NCBI GenBank assembly: GCA_951799425.1
Contig: OX637391.1
Coordinates: forward strand, 16,396,051-16,460,050
Origin: Ilex aquifolium
Taxonomy: Eukaryota > Streptophyta > Magnoliopsida > Aquifoliales > Aquifoliaceae
Length of the DNA: 64,000 nucleotides
Direction of reading: 5' to 3'
Under the pieces are notes generated by a model. That model was not told the origin of the DNA and searched no databases. It saw nothing but the letters and a program-made list of their open reading frames with translations. The translations under genes and the position numbers were made by a program. Shown piece by piece: positions 36,664 through 47,171 of the stretch; the first letter of the stretch is position 1, and the number at the start of each line of letters is the position of its first letter.

Positions 36664-37129
36664 CATAACCGGGAAACTGTGGTGATTGATGCATAGATTT
36701 GGAGGAAAGGAGTGATTAACTCTGTTAGCGACAAGAGAAGATAAAATTCAAATATGAAGACAAGACGAGCACAAACAGGTTTGCTCAAAAAAAACCCTAA
36801 AGGCTCTAAGTCAAAATTCTTCCACCTCAGAAAACAAAATCGATAAAAGAGAAACAGAAATACGTGGCTCCAACCTATGTGATCTAGAGTGAGTAATCGT
36901 GTTGAAATAGGAATACAAAAGAAGATTAGGGCAAGGAATCAAAGACGCATTAGAATTCCAGAATCTCTCAAAGACAATTAGAAAAGATGGAAGAAAACTC
37001 TTATATATTGGGCCCACAATGGCTCTTTGGCGGTTGTGTATACCAAGAAAATGTTTCTACTCCTTCCAACGGATGAATGTAATTAATGCCTTCAATATAC
37101 TTTCTACTAGTCCGAGCTAAGAGGCAGCT

Positions 37130-37560
37130 GATGGAGTTAAATATGTCCTAGGATAAAGCACATGCCAAGCACAAGCACATGCTATGAAGGATCATGAGAC
37201 AAGCACGTGAGTTGGATCTAGTGTGGGGAAGCAACTGTAGGACCCAAACCGAATCACCGACCTGCTCGCCCATATACCACTATTTTAGCTCAAACCAGTT
37301 GCAGATACTTGGGAAAGGAGGTTTTGCATTTCTTGCCACCCAATTTGAAAAACTATAGAGCTCCAACGGCAACAGGAGCTTTGCCTATAAAGGGAAGGAG
37401 GCAGGTATTCCCCAAGAAAGTAACTCCTCCCAGCTAAACTCCACCCAATCTGTCATTCATTTATTAACTTTATCATTAGAGGGTCGACCACCAGAGTCCC
37501 ACTGGTCCTCGACTTCTATGCAGGAACTCGCCGGTGACTGCCAAATCATCGCTTCACCTT
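37130..37560 (+). repeat. Probable 3' LTR of the Tat-like gypsy element
   Basis: Contains a CCTATAAAGGG TATA box near 37385, then AGAGGGTCGACCACCAGAGT and CACTGGTCCTCGACTTCTA, which resemble the end portion of Tat/Ogre-type LTRs. It sits where the 3' LTR should be if 33320-36663 is an antisense accessory region. The pol region and 5' LTR are absent. The limits are approximate. Confidence 0.45.
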
Positions 37561-37569
37561 GGTGTTGTT

Positions 37570-38012
37570 TTTTTGGGAATAACAAGTACCATACCTCCAA
37601 AATTTACTACTTTAAATAGTATTTTTATAACTTTTGTGGGTCATTTTACAACCAAAAAAATTATTACTTTTGTGGTTGATTTATCACTTTTGTGGGTGTT
37701 TTTACTACTATTATGGGTTTTTTTACTACTATATTGTAGTTGTTTTTTTACCACATTTGTGGTAACTATTTTTACCATTTTTCTTTGGTACAAAAAAATT
37801 ACCATTTGTGTGAGTGATTTACCACATTTGCGAGTATTTTAACCACATTTGTGGATGTTTTTACCACTGTTGTGTAACTATTTTTACTATTTTTTTGGTA
37901 CCACAATAATGGTAAAAACACTCACAAATGTAGTAAAAGTAATTACAAATATGATAAATAGAGGTATGATACTGAAATTTATTTTTTCAGTACCGTAGTC
38001 AACTCCCATTTA
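37570..38012. mobile_element. Family Y repeat element, copy 2
   Basis: Related to 30232-30558: AAAATTTACTACTTTAAATAGTATTTTTATAA at the start, TTTCTTTGGTACAAAAAAATTACCAT in the middle, and the complement of GAGTTGACTACGGTACTG at the end. At 38013 the sequence changes to one shared with the upstream region of PILS copy 2. Confidence 0.6.
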
Positions 38013-38424
38013 TTTTCTCCTGCTTACGTGAACACAGATGCGTTTTGAGAAAAACTACTGATTTGACATCAAATGTCTGACAATAATGTGTCACCTGAAA
38101 TAATTATGAGCAATGCTATATGGACAAAAAATATTGACAACATTTATTGACTCCCAACATCACTGTCATTGATTTTATTATGAGTTATAGTATTTATTGG
38201 GATCCACTACCTATACAACAATGGTGAGTTATTTACCAAATGAGTGAAGTGTGAAAACTTAATTCCCAAAGGAAGATAGTTCTAAACTTTATTCCCAAAG
38301 ACAGTTAGAACAAATCATATTTGGAAAACCCTTAGTTGTACATTTGGAAACCCCTTCGGTTTCTTATTGTACCTATTAACCACAAACCTAGGATAAACCG
38401 AAATAAATTTAGCAGAAAACAACT

Positions 38425-38436
38425 TGATATCAGAGC
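38425..38436 (+). other. tRNA-Met primer-binding site of the EPRV
   Basis: TGATATCAGAGC, one base from the initiator tRNA-Met complement, followed by CC TAGG, which nearly extends the match. It lies 31 nt before the first viral ORF. Confidence 0.75.
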
Positions 38437-38467
38437 CTAGGAAACATTTTTAGGAACACAAATTTTT

Positions 38468-39013
38468 ATGAATAGTGGTGAATCATCAATAACAAGTACG
38501 TTATTAAAGAAACAAGAAAAAATAGTAGAGATACTACCTCTATTAGAAAAATTATTAATCCACTTAGAAAAAAATTCTAAAGAAAAACAGTTAAACATAA
38601 TAACTAAACGACTTAGAATTATCGAAGAAAATTTTGAAACAAGGGTTGAAGAAAACCTTGAAAAAGAAATTAAAAAACTAAACAGGAAACTAGATTTCCT
38701 AAGTAGCCAATTTATAGATCTTAATAAAGTTGAAAAGAATCTAGATCTGATTCTTAGAAGTCAAATTAACTATCCAACTAAAAATCAGTTGTCACAAGTT
38801 TTTAGTAAAATTAAAACTAGTGATAAATATCTTAGTGATAAAATAATTGAAGAACTAAGAATAAAAACTATTGAAATAGACAGAATAATTAAAACTCTAG
38901 AAATTGAACCGGATCACCCGAAACCTGGAGAAATACGGACAAAAGAACTTGCAAAATCAATATTTCAAGTTCAAAACGATTTAAAACTTTTAATCGAAAG
39001 GTTAGATAAATGA
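38468..39013 (+). CDS. EPRV small ORF, coiled-coil protein (virion-associated-protein-like position)
   Basis: An intact frame of 181 residues, rich in Lys, Glu, Ile and Leu, with heptad-like repeats over most of its length (for example LEKEIKKLNRKLDFL). It is predicted as a long coiled coil with no membrane segment. In badnaviruses and caulimoviruses a small coiled-coil virion-associated protein is encoded just before the coat region, so the position fits. I cannot confirm the family by sequence. The stop TGA at 39011-39013 overlaps the next start (ATGA, 39010-39013), as in ORF coupling of badna- and tungroviruses. It is surprising that it is intact beside a badly broken polyprotein. It is low-complexity and may be open partly by chance. 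Confidence 0.55.
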   Translation: MNSGESSITSTLLKKQEKIVEILPLLEKLLIHLEKNSKEKQLNIITKRLRIIEENFETRVEENLEKEIKKLNRKLDFLSSQFIDLNKVEKNLDLILRSQINYPTKNQLSQVFSKIKTSDKYLSDKIIEELRIKTIEIDRIIKTLEIEPDHPKPGEIRTKELAKSIFQVQNDLKLLIERLDK

Positions 39014-42000
39014 ATATGAAATTCAAAGAAGTTAATAAAAGAATGACTTCTATAGATTCTAACAGTTTAAGTGCATACAAAATACCCGCGGAAAGAGCGT
39101 CTGACAACCCTATTTTACATACCAATCAGACAAATTGATTGATAGCAGCAGTTGTCGAACATGCAACATCGATATCTGAAATTAAGAAAATAAAAAAAAA
39201 AAAAACTTAGAAAAAAAAATACAATTTATAAAAAAAAAATTCAAAGGAAAAGAAAAGGAAAACCATATAGATATGAAGGAATTGGCTAAAAAGGTTAGTC
39301 AACAAATAATAATAATTCGCAAAAAACTTCCAGAGAATGGTGTAGGTTTTAGAAAGCCCACAAAGTAACTAGATATAAAGCCCCTAAAAATAATGAGAGC
39401 TTTAAAATCTAAATCTCAAAGAATAGAAATAAAAGAAATGAAATTTAGTATGAAATGAAAGACTATAATATGATATAAAGAAACTTCAAAATTGGAAAAC
39501 TGAAGAAAAACCTTTTAAAGCAATTTTTACTTCAGACCCCCAATCTACTCATGAAACCAGTGATCCAATGAATGAAGAGACCAAGGAGATAGTCTACCTA
39601 CTGAGAATAGATTAACACCCAGTATCATTAATCAAACAATTAATGAAGCAGAGATAGATATCAAAACTGGACCTATGCCTACTGGAAGGCCTGGAGAAAG
39701 AAACCATACTACATACACCCCAAAAAATCATGTGACAAAGAATATACACCTAGAAGGTCATTACTTGAACTTTGATTGTGTCGTAGACCGGGTAGTAGCT
39801 ATTAGAGAGTGGGTAATCGCAAGAAACCTAGCAATAGGAGCATCAGGAATACTATGAAACAATGAGGAGGCACATGATTATATAGAACTAACATTTTAGG
39901 GACATGTGAAAGACTGGTGGATGGTGGTTAAACAAACAAGTGAATATGTAAAAGTTATACACCAAATAAGATTATCCAAAAATGCAAGAGATTATGCAAC
40001 AATCTTGTACTTTTCAACGTTATCTTTAGCTTGGAATAAATAAATAAAAAGAAAACTTGAGAATAAAAGGTTATCCAACAAAACTCTAGGAGAGAAGATT
40101 AATTTAGCCAAAAATACCCTTAACGAAATATGTATTAAGAATAAGCTATAAAAACAAGCAAAGAAGCTTAAGGGAAATATCAACTTTTGTTATCACCTAT
40201 TAGATACATCTACACAATAGGGGTGTGAAGAGAGATCATATCGTAAGAAAAAGAAGAAATATAACTTTCCTAAATTTAGAAAATCTAAAACATATAAGAA
40301 AGGATTTAAAAATCTTGGAAAAAAATATTTTCAAAGATACAAACAAGGAAGAAAGTACTTTACTCCAAACAAGGATAAAGATACTAGAAAAAAGATATGC
40401 AAATGTTGGCTATATGAAGAAGTTGGTCATATAGCAACAAATTGTCCTAAAACGGACAGAAAAGAACGAAAGGGTAAAATATACTCGAAAACTTTGCATA
40501 AATGGGAACAATGGGAGCCAATAATAGACATAGCTAACAATCAAGAACTTGATATTATATCTAGAGATGAAGAAGATGAAGTATCTTCAGTATATAGCAT
40601 AGAAACAGAAGAATCGGAGACAAAATCAGATGAAGAAGAAATCTCCATGAAAATGTTAAGACTAAGATGGGAAACTAAATTAGAATTTCCGAATAGAAAA
40701 ATGAAAATAATTCCTCAAGGACACTAGTGTGATTTCATTCAATCTAAAGTATTAGTTGGATGTGATTTTTGTCATGTCAAAGACAAAGAAGAACATTATC
40801 GATGTAAAACTTGTGACCTCGATTATCATGATGATTGTTTTTGAGCATGTGTTAGAAAACAAATCAGAATTGACGGAAAAGAATTAGAAAGTGTCCTAAA
40901 AACTGAAAATGCTACAGATGAGAAAGGTAAAGAAGTAGAAGAATCATTACCTCTAGAAGACTTAAAAGATCAAGAACCACTATCTCTAGAATCAAAAGTC
41001 CTCATTACAGAACACGAAAAATAATAGTAAAGAGATCAAGACAAGCCCTACTATTGCCTATATTAGGCTTGAGTTCAAATTCAAGGGTTATGAATTATAT
41101 CACCTAGATGCCTACATTGATACCGGAGCAAGATATTGCACAGCAAAAAGAAATTCTATCCCATACAATTGCTAGAGAAAATTATTAAAAACGATAATTG
41201 TGATATTGGTTGATGGAAGCCATATTATTCATGATCAAGTAGTAACAAACATTGCTATTAAAATAGCAGGAGAACCCTTTGTCATAGAAGAATTATGGCA
41301 AGTAGAAGGGATGAGATGTGATATCCTTTTAGGTAATAACTTTTTGAAACAATATCAGTTGTTCACTCAATTTAAAACTATGATTAGTGTCAAACCACCA
41401 CAATCAAACCCTGTGTATACTGCTATACTAAAATAGGCTTTCGAAGTTGTAAACGAAGGTTTTATTCCCAATAAACTTAAAAAACCTTATTAGAGCTCTA
41501 CAACACAACATGGTGAGAAATAAATAGAAAAGAAACCATGTCAACAACTACATATTTTAGACTGTCCAAAAATTAAAATAAAATCCAATGAAGAACTGAT
41601 GATTGAATAAATCAATCATTTCTATATCAAGCAATCAAAAGACAAGGAAACTGAACAAGTCAAATCAATCAAATAATTAACAAAAAATTTGACAAAAAAT
41701 GTAAGTGAAAAGCCCTTAAAATTATGGGAAAAAGACAAAACAATATGCAAATTAGAAATAATTGATCCCAACGTGGTCATAAGAGTAAGAACTATGACCT
41801 ACTCAAATGATGATGTAGAAGAATTCAAAAAAAAAATTGGAGAACTTCTAAATCAAGACTTAATCCAAAAATGTAAGAGTCCACATTCAAGGCCAGCGTT
41901 CATGGTAAGAAATCATGTAGAATAAATAAGAGGAAAAGCTAGGATGGTTATAAATTATAAGAAATTGAATGACCTAACACAAAAATGATGGTTATTTTAT

Positions 42001-44150
42001 ACCAAAGAAAGGAGTCCTTATGAATAGAATCCAAGAGAAACGATGGTTCAACAAATTTGACTGTAAATCAAGATATTGACAGATAAAAATGGAAGAAGAA
42101 AGTATTCTATATACAACCTTTAGCACTCCACAAGGGCAATACGAATGGTGAGTCATGCCTTTCGGATTAAAGAATGCACCTCAAGTATTCCAAAGAAGGA
42201 TGGATGAAATAAAATATTCTATCCATTCTCAGAGTTTTGTCTGGTATACATTGAAGAAATACTAATTTTCTAAAAAACCAGAAAAGAACATAAAAAACAC
42301 TTAGAGAAGGTGATAGAAGCTATAAGAAAACATGGAATCATCACAAGTCGAAAGAAGATGATATTAGAAACCGAGTCAATAGAATTTTTGGGACTTAGTA
42401 TTAACAATGGAGAAGTTCAACTTCAACCTCATGCATTAGAAAAATTAAATAAATTTCTTGATAAGATAGAAGACTCCAAACAACTTCAAAGGTTTTTAAG
42501 ATGTGCTAATTATATGAGGGAATATATTCCAAAAATATCTGAATTGACAATACCTTTGTCACAGAAGCTCAAGAAAAATAAGAAATTGCTGTTTTTAGAA
42601 GAAGATGTCTACAAAATTAAGAAAATAAAAGAATCTTAAACAGAAGGGCACCAAAGAGCAGTATAGAAAGACTTTGTAAGTATGCCTCTAGAGTAATTAA
42701 AAGTTCCGAACTCAACTATCATACCATAGAAAAAGAAATTCTAGCTCTCAAACATTCAGTCATGAAATTTGAAATATTCATTAGGTCACAGAAGTTCCTC
42801 ACAAGAACAGACTATAAATATTTTACTACTTTCATGAAAACAAATGTTGATAAATGTGTGTCAAAAAAGAGATTGTTAAGATGACAAGGATTATTTTATA
42901 ATTTTAACTTTGATATTGAGCATATTGTAGGAATAGAAAATCATCTTCCATACACCTTGACAAGAGAAATGGCTATGATCTGAAAAATAGAGAATAAACT
43001 AAAGAAACTGGAAGTTGGTCCCTCGGATTTGGAGAAACAGATAAGAACTGCTCAGTTCGGGAAAATTAGCCTCGAAGAAATAACGACTGAATCTAGTAAA
43101 TTCAAAACAAACAAAAAGCTTCGATGGGAGCAAAAGGTTTTGTTAGATAATCTATGATGTTTTTTCAAAAAAGATTACCATGGTAGATTCTTCATAACAA
43201 TGAAGGCATTGACAGAATATTTTGCATCATTAAGCAAAAGAAACAAGTTCCTACGAAGAGAACCAGACATAGAAGATTGTATCTTCTTTGAATGGGCAAG
43301 AGTCGTTACAAAGCATAGAATGGAAAAAAAAACACTTCCAAAATACCTAGCTCAACGAATAAAAACTATAGAAACATCCGCGTCAAAAGATTGGCGGCAA
43401 TTTTTATAGAAACTATAGGAGTTCAAAATCCCAAAGGGAGGAACAATCATTGAAGTACTGGTTAGTGATCACCTCAGGCTTAGAGTCTGTCATGATTTTG
43501 ACCAAGAAAGAAAAGTACGGTGCTTTGAAAATGGGTTTCTAGCATCTTTAACCACAAGATCAACTAAAGATCTAGAGGGAATGCCAGAATGCCTCATCAA
43601 AGCTTGTGATAAAGTCAAAAACATGCAGATGAATCTATATCTATTAGAATATGCACAGCAACACCATAATGGCACAAAGAAGAATTTCTACCTAGCATCC
43701 ATTTAATATGATTACATCCTACAGCTTTATGCCGAGAGGAATATGAACCCTCAATGGACCAACATACTGTTCAAAGAAATCCAGACAAACCTAATAAAAT
43801 CAACAAAGATACCATGGAAGTAGCTCGGGCATTTGGAATTGAAGAAATAAAAAACAAATTATTCAATAACGTCTGTGATCCTCAGCACACATATCTGTTC
43901 CCCACCCTTGCAAATAATCAGATAAGAAATTCACCAGGAACTAGTCAAATCTTAGAGATCTTGAAGAAAGTATCAAGGAGTTTGCAGAAGGAACAATTGG
44001 AGATGATGAAAGCAATGACCCATTCATCACATTGGATACCAAAACCTCGAAAATGTAATGGAGGGACAAGATTTCAGCAAAAAAGGATGGGACTCACACA
44101 AGCATCTAAGAAATTTTCACAGAGCTCAGTAGGAAAAGACGTGTCCTACT
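39010..44150 (+). pseudogene. EPRV polyprotein: coat, protease, RT, RNase H; broken
   Basis: Starts in the ATGA overlap and reads 39 codons before a stop. Coat-like sequence follows at about 39675-40160 (EAHDYIEL.., GHVKDWW). At 40398-40445 is a zinc knuckle (C..Y....H....C) whose second Cys is Tyr. A second finger near 40755-40845 has spacing CX2CX10CX2CX4HX2C. The aspartic protease motif DTGA is at 41119-41130. RT extends from about 41690 (ARMVINYKKLND; QYEW.VMPFGLKNAPQVFQ), with the active-site box YIEE at 42247-42258 instead of YxDD. RNase H-like sequence runs to about 42980. The C-terminal 1.2 kb has no recognised domain. More than ten stops or frame changes interrupt it, many of them TGA or TAA in place of likely Trp, Arg or Gln codons. 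Not functional. Confidence 0.85.
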
Positions 44151-44257
44151 AAAGAATCCAAAGAACTTTATGATCGATTAGCCCAGCAAAGAACCATAGA
44201 AAAATATGTCTTTGAAATCCGAATCTCAATTTTGAGATCTAGATCAAGTCCAACCTC

Positions 44258-44265
44258 TTATAAGG
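44258..44265 (+). promoter_or_regulatory. Pregenomic RNA promoter TATA box of the EPRV
   Basis: TTATAAGG followed by AGGC, similar to the TATATAAGGAAG-type box of caulimovirid promoters. It sits about 110 bp after the polyprotein end, where the intergenic promoter is expected. Confidence 0.6.
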
Positions 44266-44448
44266 AGGCTATCAGCATTGTAATAAGCATCGAGTCTTCA
44301 GAGTCTTGTAAATGCATAAGAGTCTAGCTAAGTATTTTCATTTTCAATGTCTGCAAGTTTGAATGTTTATTGTGATTGTGCAAGTGTAATATGTAAGTAA
44401 AACTTTTCAGTGGAGAGTCAGTAAGGTCTTGTAATCTTTCAAATATTG

Positions 44449-44454
44449 AATAAA
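44449..44454 (+). terminator. Polyadenylation signal of the EPRV
   Basis: AATAAA about 190 bp after the TATA box. A short promoter to poly(A) distance is normal in pararetroviruses, whose RNA is terminally redundant. Confidence 0.55.
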
Positions 44455-44640
44455 ATCTTTCAATATTGCATCTTCGTTGACATCTTTCTTCATTTGTCAT
44501 GAGAGTATCTTTCCTTCATATCAAAAGAGAGGTAGAGGATATTAGGCCGTAGTGTGAGTAGAAGGAACTGTTAAAGGCTAGAGAGTGCCGTAAAGACTGT
44601 TCCAGTAGCTCGAAGACGAGTCCAAATACCTGAAAATTTA

Positions 44641-44870
44641 AGGGTGTCAGCTATGACCCATTATCACGAACATGACACGAACGATTATAAAATTGACACG
44701 ATTATTAATTACACATAATAAATAGTCTAGACTAATGTTTAATACTCATAACACATTAAATAGATTTTTTTTTCATGGGTCTTGACACGAACACGAAACG
44801 AATAACAATGATACGACACGAATAACACGACATATGGATCACACGAACACGACACGATTGACACTCCTAC
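44641..44870. mobile_element. hAT-like MITE in the EPRV leader
   Basis: The ends resemble AGGGTGTCA and its mirror TGACACTCCT, close to the CAGGGGTGTCA ends of plant hAT elements. The interior has CACGAACACGACACGA repeats. Flanking sequences CTGAAAATTT and CTTGAAATCT are similar but not an exact duplication. Confidence 0.5.
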
Positions 44871-45005
44871 TTGAAATCTAGCTTGAGATATGTGAACGAG
44901 AAGCAGGCTTCAGAAAGTGGAGGAGGATGAAGCAAGATGGACCCTGAAAGGTATAATTAATATAAGAATTGATTATATACCTGAGTAACTTTTTTTATTG
45001 TTTAC

Positions 45006-45269
45006 ATGTTAAATATTAGATTCAATCTTTATCATAATCTAACATTATTAGAAAGAGAAATCAACATATTAGAACAACAAAAATTGGAACTAGAATCAAG
45101 ACCAACAACTTTATTTAACTTAAGCATAATTAGCCTTCGAATAAAACTACTAATACGAAAAAATAAATTATCGAAAATAGAAAGCCCAGAAACTGAGAAG
45201 TCTGTTACAAGGGCTTTGTATTGGACATTATATAGAAACTATAGTACTTTGAAAATAGGGGGTCAATAG
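45006..45269 (+). CDS. Short frame of unknown origin after the EPRV
   Basis: 87 residues, with the coiled-coil-like start LLEREINILEQQKLELE. Its composition resembles the EPRV small ORF, and it follows the viral leader beyond the MITE, so it could be a further viral fragment. No motif identifies it, and it may be chance in AT-rich DNA. Confidence 0.25.
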   Translation: MLNIRFNLYHNLTLLEREINILEQQKLELESRPTTLFNLSIISLRIKLLIRKNKLSKIESPETEKSVTRALYWTLYRNYSTLKIGGQ

Positions 45270-45599
45270 TATAATTCCTCTATAGAAAGTGCATGCATTT
45301 GGAAAATAAGTTGAAAAGCATCCTTAATTAGGAAATAAGTTGCAAAGATGCATGAAACAATGTTTCATTACACACACCATCTTCCTAAACTACCTTTGTG
45401 CACCATCTCAACATAGATCGCTAAATTAGTAGGTTTTACAAAATTTATTAAATATCTAATAATTCTGATTATGTCACATCAGACAATATAAGAGAGATAG
45501 TGCACAAATGTGATGTTTAGAGCATTATTCATAATTATAATGACAAAGTTGATCATTACAGTTATCATAATGCTGAGTAATTCTATATTGGTAAACAAA

Positions 45600-45955
45600 T
45601 AAGATTAAGGCAAAATCTACATCACGAAAAAAAAATCCAATATAATACCTCTATTATAAAATTTATGATTTTTTTTTATAACTTTTAAGTGTTATTTTAT
45701 AATTTTTATGGTAAGTTTCAATCGATCTTAAAAATGTTATGACCGATCGATAGTTACCACAAAAATTGTAACTTGGTCCAAAAAATTATAAAAAACCTCA
45801 AAAGTTGTAACTTGACTGTAAAAGTTGCAAATTTTTATCTTGGTTGTAAACAAACCAAAAAACTTGTATAACAACAATAAAAATTATAAAATTTATAGGT
45901 ACCGTAAAAAATAAAAATAAAAAAAAAATTCGGTACCATAGTCTTGTCCATAAGA
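45600..45955. mobile_element. Family Y repeat element, copy 3
   Basis: Shares the GGTACCGTAAAAAA / TTCGGTACCATAG end block and the AAAATTATAAAA-type interior with 30232-30558 and 37570-38012. The ends are more degenerate. Confidence 0.5.
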
Positions 45956-46189
45956 TCAAACAAAGAGATCAACTATTTGTAATTAATGATGTAGTGTGGT
46001 GCTGACGAAGTACTTACCTTTCATTGGATCTGGTTATGGGAGTAAAAATTAGAAGTGGGTGTGAAATAAAAATTTAGAGTAAAAATCAAAACGTCAATTC
46101 ATCAAAATTTAAAATAAGATTCAAACTTTTGGTTCAGAATCTTTCTTACAAAATTATGTTAGCCTAGAAAATTGGTCTTGGATTAAAGC

Positions 46190-47171
46190 TCATCTGGTTA
46201 ACACAATGTATAACGTGCCTACGTCCATAGATTAAATGCCCTAAGAGCTACATCGATATTTCTTCAATACTACTTGATTACATGACACTCAACCCAATTT
46301 ATAGAATGAGAATTACATAATAAAGATACAATATCACAAGCTTATTATCATCTACACTTATCCTATAGATAATAATAAATCTCTTAGATTCTATCGTCAT
46401 ATTTTATTCCTAACCATGTGGATAGTGATAGATCTATTAACTCCTATCATCATATCCTAATACTCCCCCTTGAAAATGCAATGATTATTCGGATTGTAGC
46501 TTACACTGCTCTTTGATACCATGGGAAGCAGTTCTGTCGGATTTGAGCAAGACTTGTCAAAACTATAACAATGTAGAGACTGAAATTATTGTCAAAAATA
46601 CAGCTTGATAAATTCGTAGATGTCAATCCAGATCGGATGACAATGTAGAGACTGAAATTATTTATGTCTACACACTATGCGTGGGTAGACATAAATCCAG
46701 GACCTTTGTTGCATACGCATGAGAAATACTGATCTTCTATGCAAAACGGAAGTAGTCCTCTTTGATGACGAAGTGTTGCCTGTTCACGAGAGTAGCATGA
46801 TCTACTGTCACATCCCACAATGTGGGATTGCTTCAATTTTCGTCGGCTTCGTAACAGATGAATTGGAAAAACAGAGTGGGCAAATTCGTAGATGTCAATC
46901 ATCCGTAAACCAGAAGCAAATGGTCCGATTGACCCGCTGTGATACCATGAAAATTTTCTGAATATAAGAGAAATTAAAATAAAAAAGAAAAATAAAAATA
47001 ATAACACTAAGATATTTGTGATTTGACACAATGTGCAATGTGCCTACGTCCAGGGACCAAATACCCCAATGGCTACATAATACAGATAAATTATCACAAA
47101 CTTATCATCATTTACACTTATCCCATAGATTCTGATAAATCTCTCAAATCCTATCATCCTATCCTAATAAG
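46190..47171 (-). mobile_element. TRIM-like short LTR element
   Basis: Two related LTRs (about 46190-46461 and 46948-47171) share CAATGT..GTGCCTACGTCCA, TTATCATC..TACACTTATCC and CCTATCATC..ATCCTAATA. Between them are 486 bp of non-coding DNA with a primer site (TGGTATCACAGC on the minus strand, 46936-46947) directly inside the 5' LTR. A polypurine tract (AAGGGGGAGT, minus) lies directly before the 3' LTR. No gag or pol is present, so it is non-autonomous. The outer end of the 3' LTR has diverged. A 71-bp-spaced direct repeat (ACAATGTAGAGACTGAAATT at about 46569 and 46640) lies in the internal part. Confidence 0.7.

Larger units (their letters stand above)
38240..44640 (+). mobile_element. 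Endogenous pararetrovirus (Caulimoviridae-like), degenerate
   Basis: About 6.4 kb in pararetrovirus order: tRNA-Met primer site, a small coiled-coil ORF, an ATGA overlap, a polyprotein (coat with zinc knuckle, second Cys/His finger, aspartic protease, RT, RNase H), an unknown C-terminal region, then a TATA box and AATAAA as in a pregenomic RNA terminus. I saw no LTRs, integrase or 30K-type movement protein. The second finger and the ATGA coupling resemble badnaviruses and tungroviruses. The primer site just before the first ORF is more caulimovirus-like. The genus is uncertain. The copy has many stops and frameshifts and is inactive. Confidence 0.82.

Noticed and set aside
38240-44640. Ty3/gypsy LTR retrotransposon instead of a pararetrovirus
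   Set aside because: No LTR pair, no polypurine tract with LTR, and no integrase; the promoter, poly(A) and ORF overlap fit Caulimoviridae.
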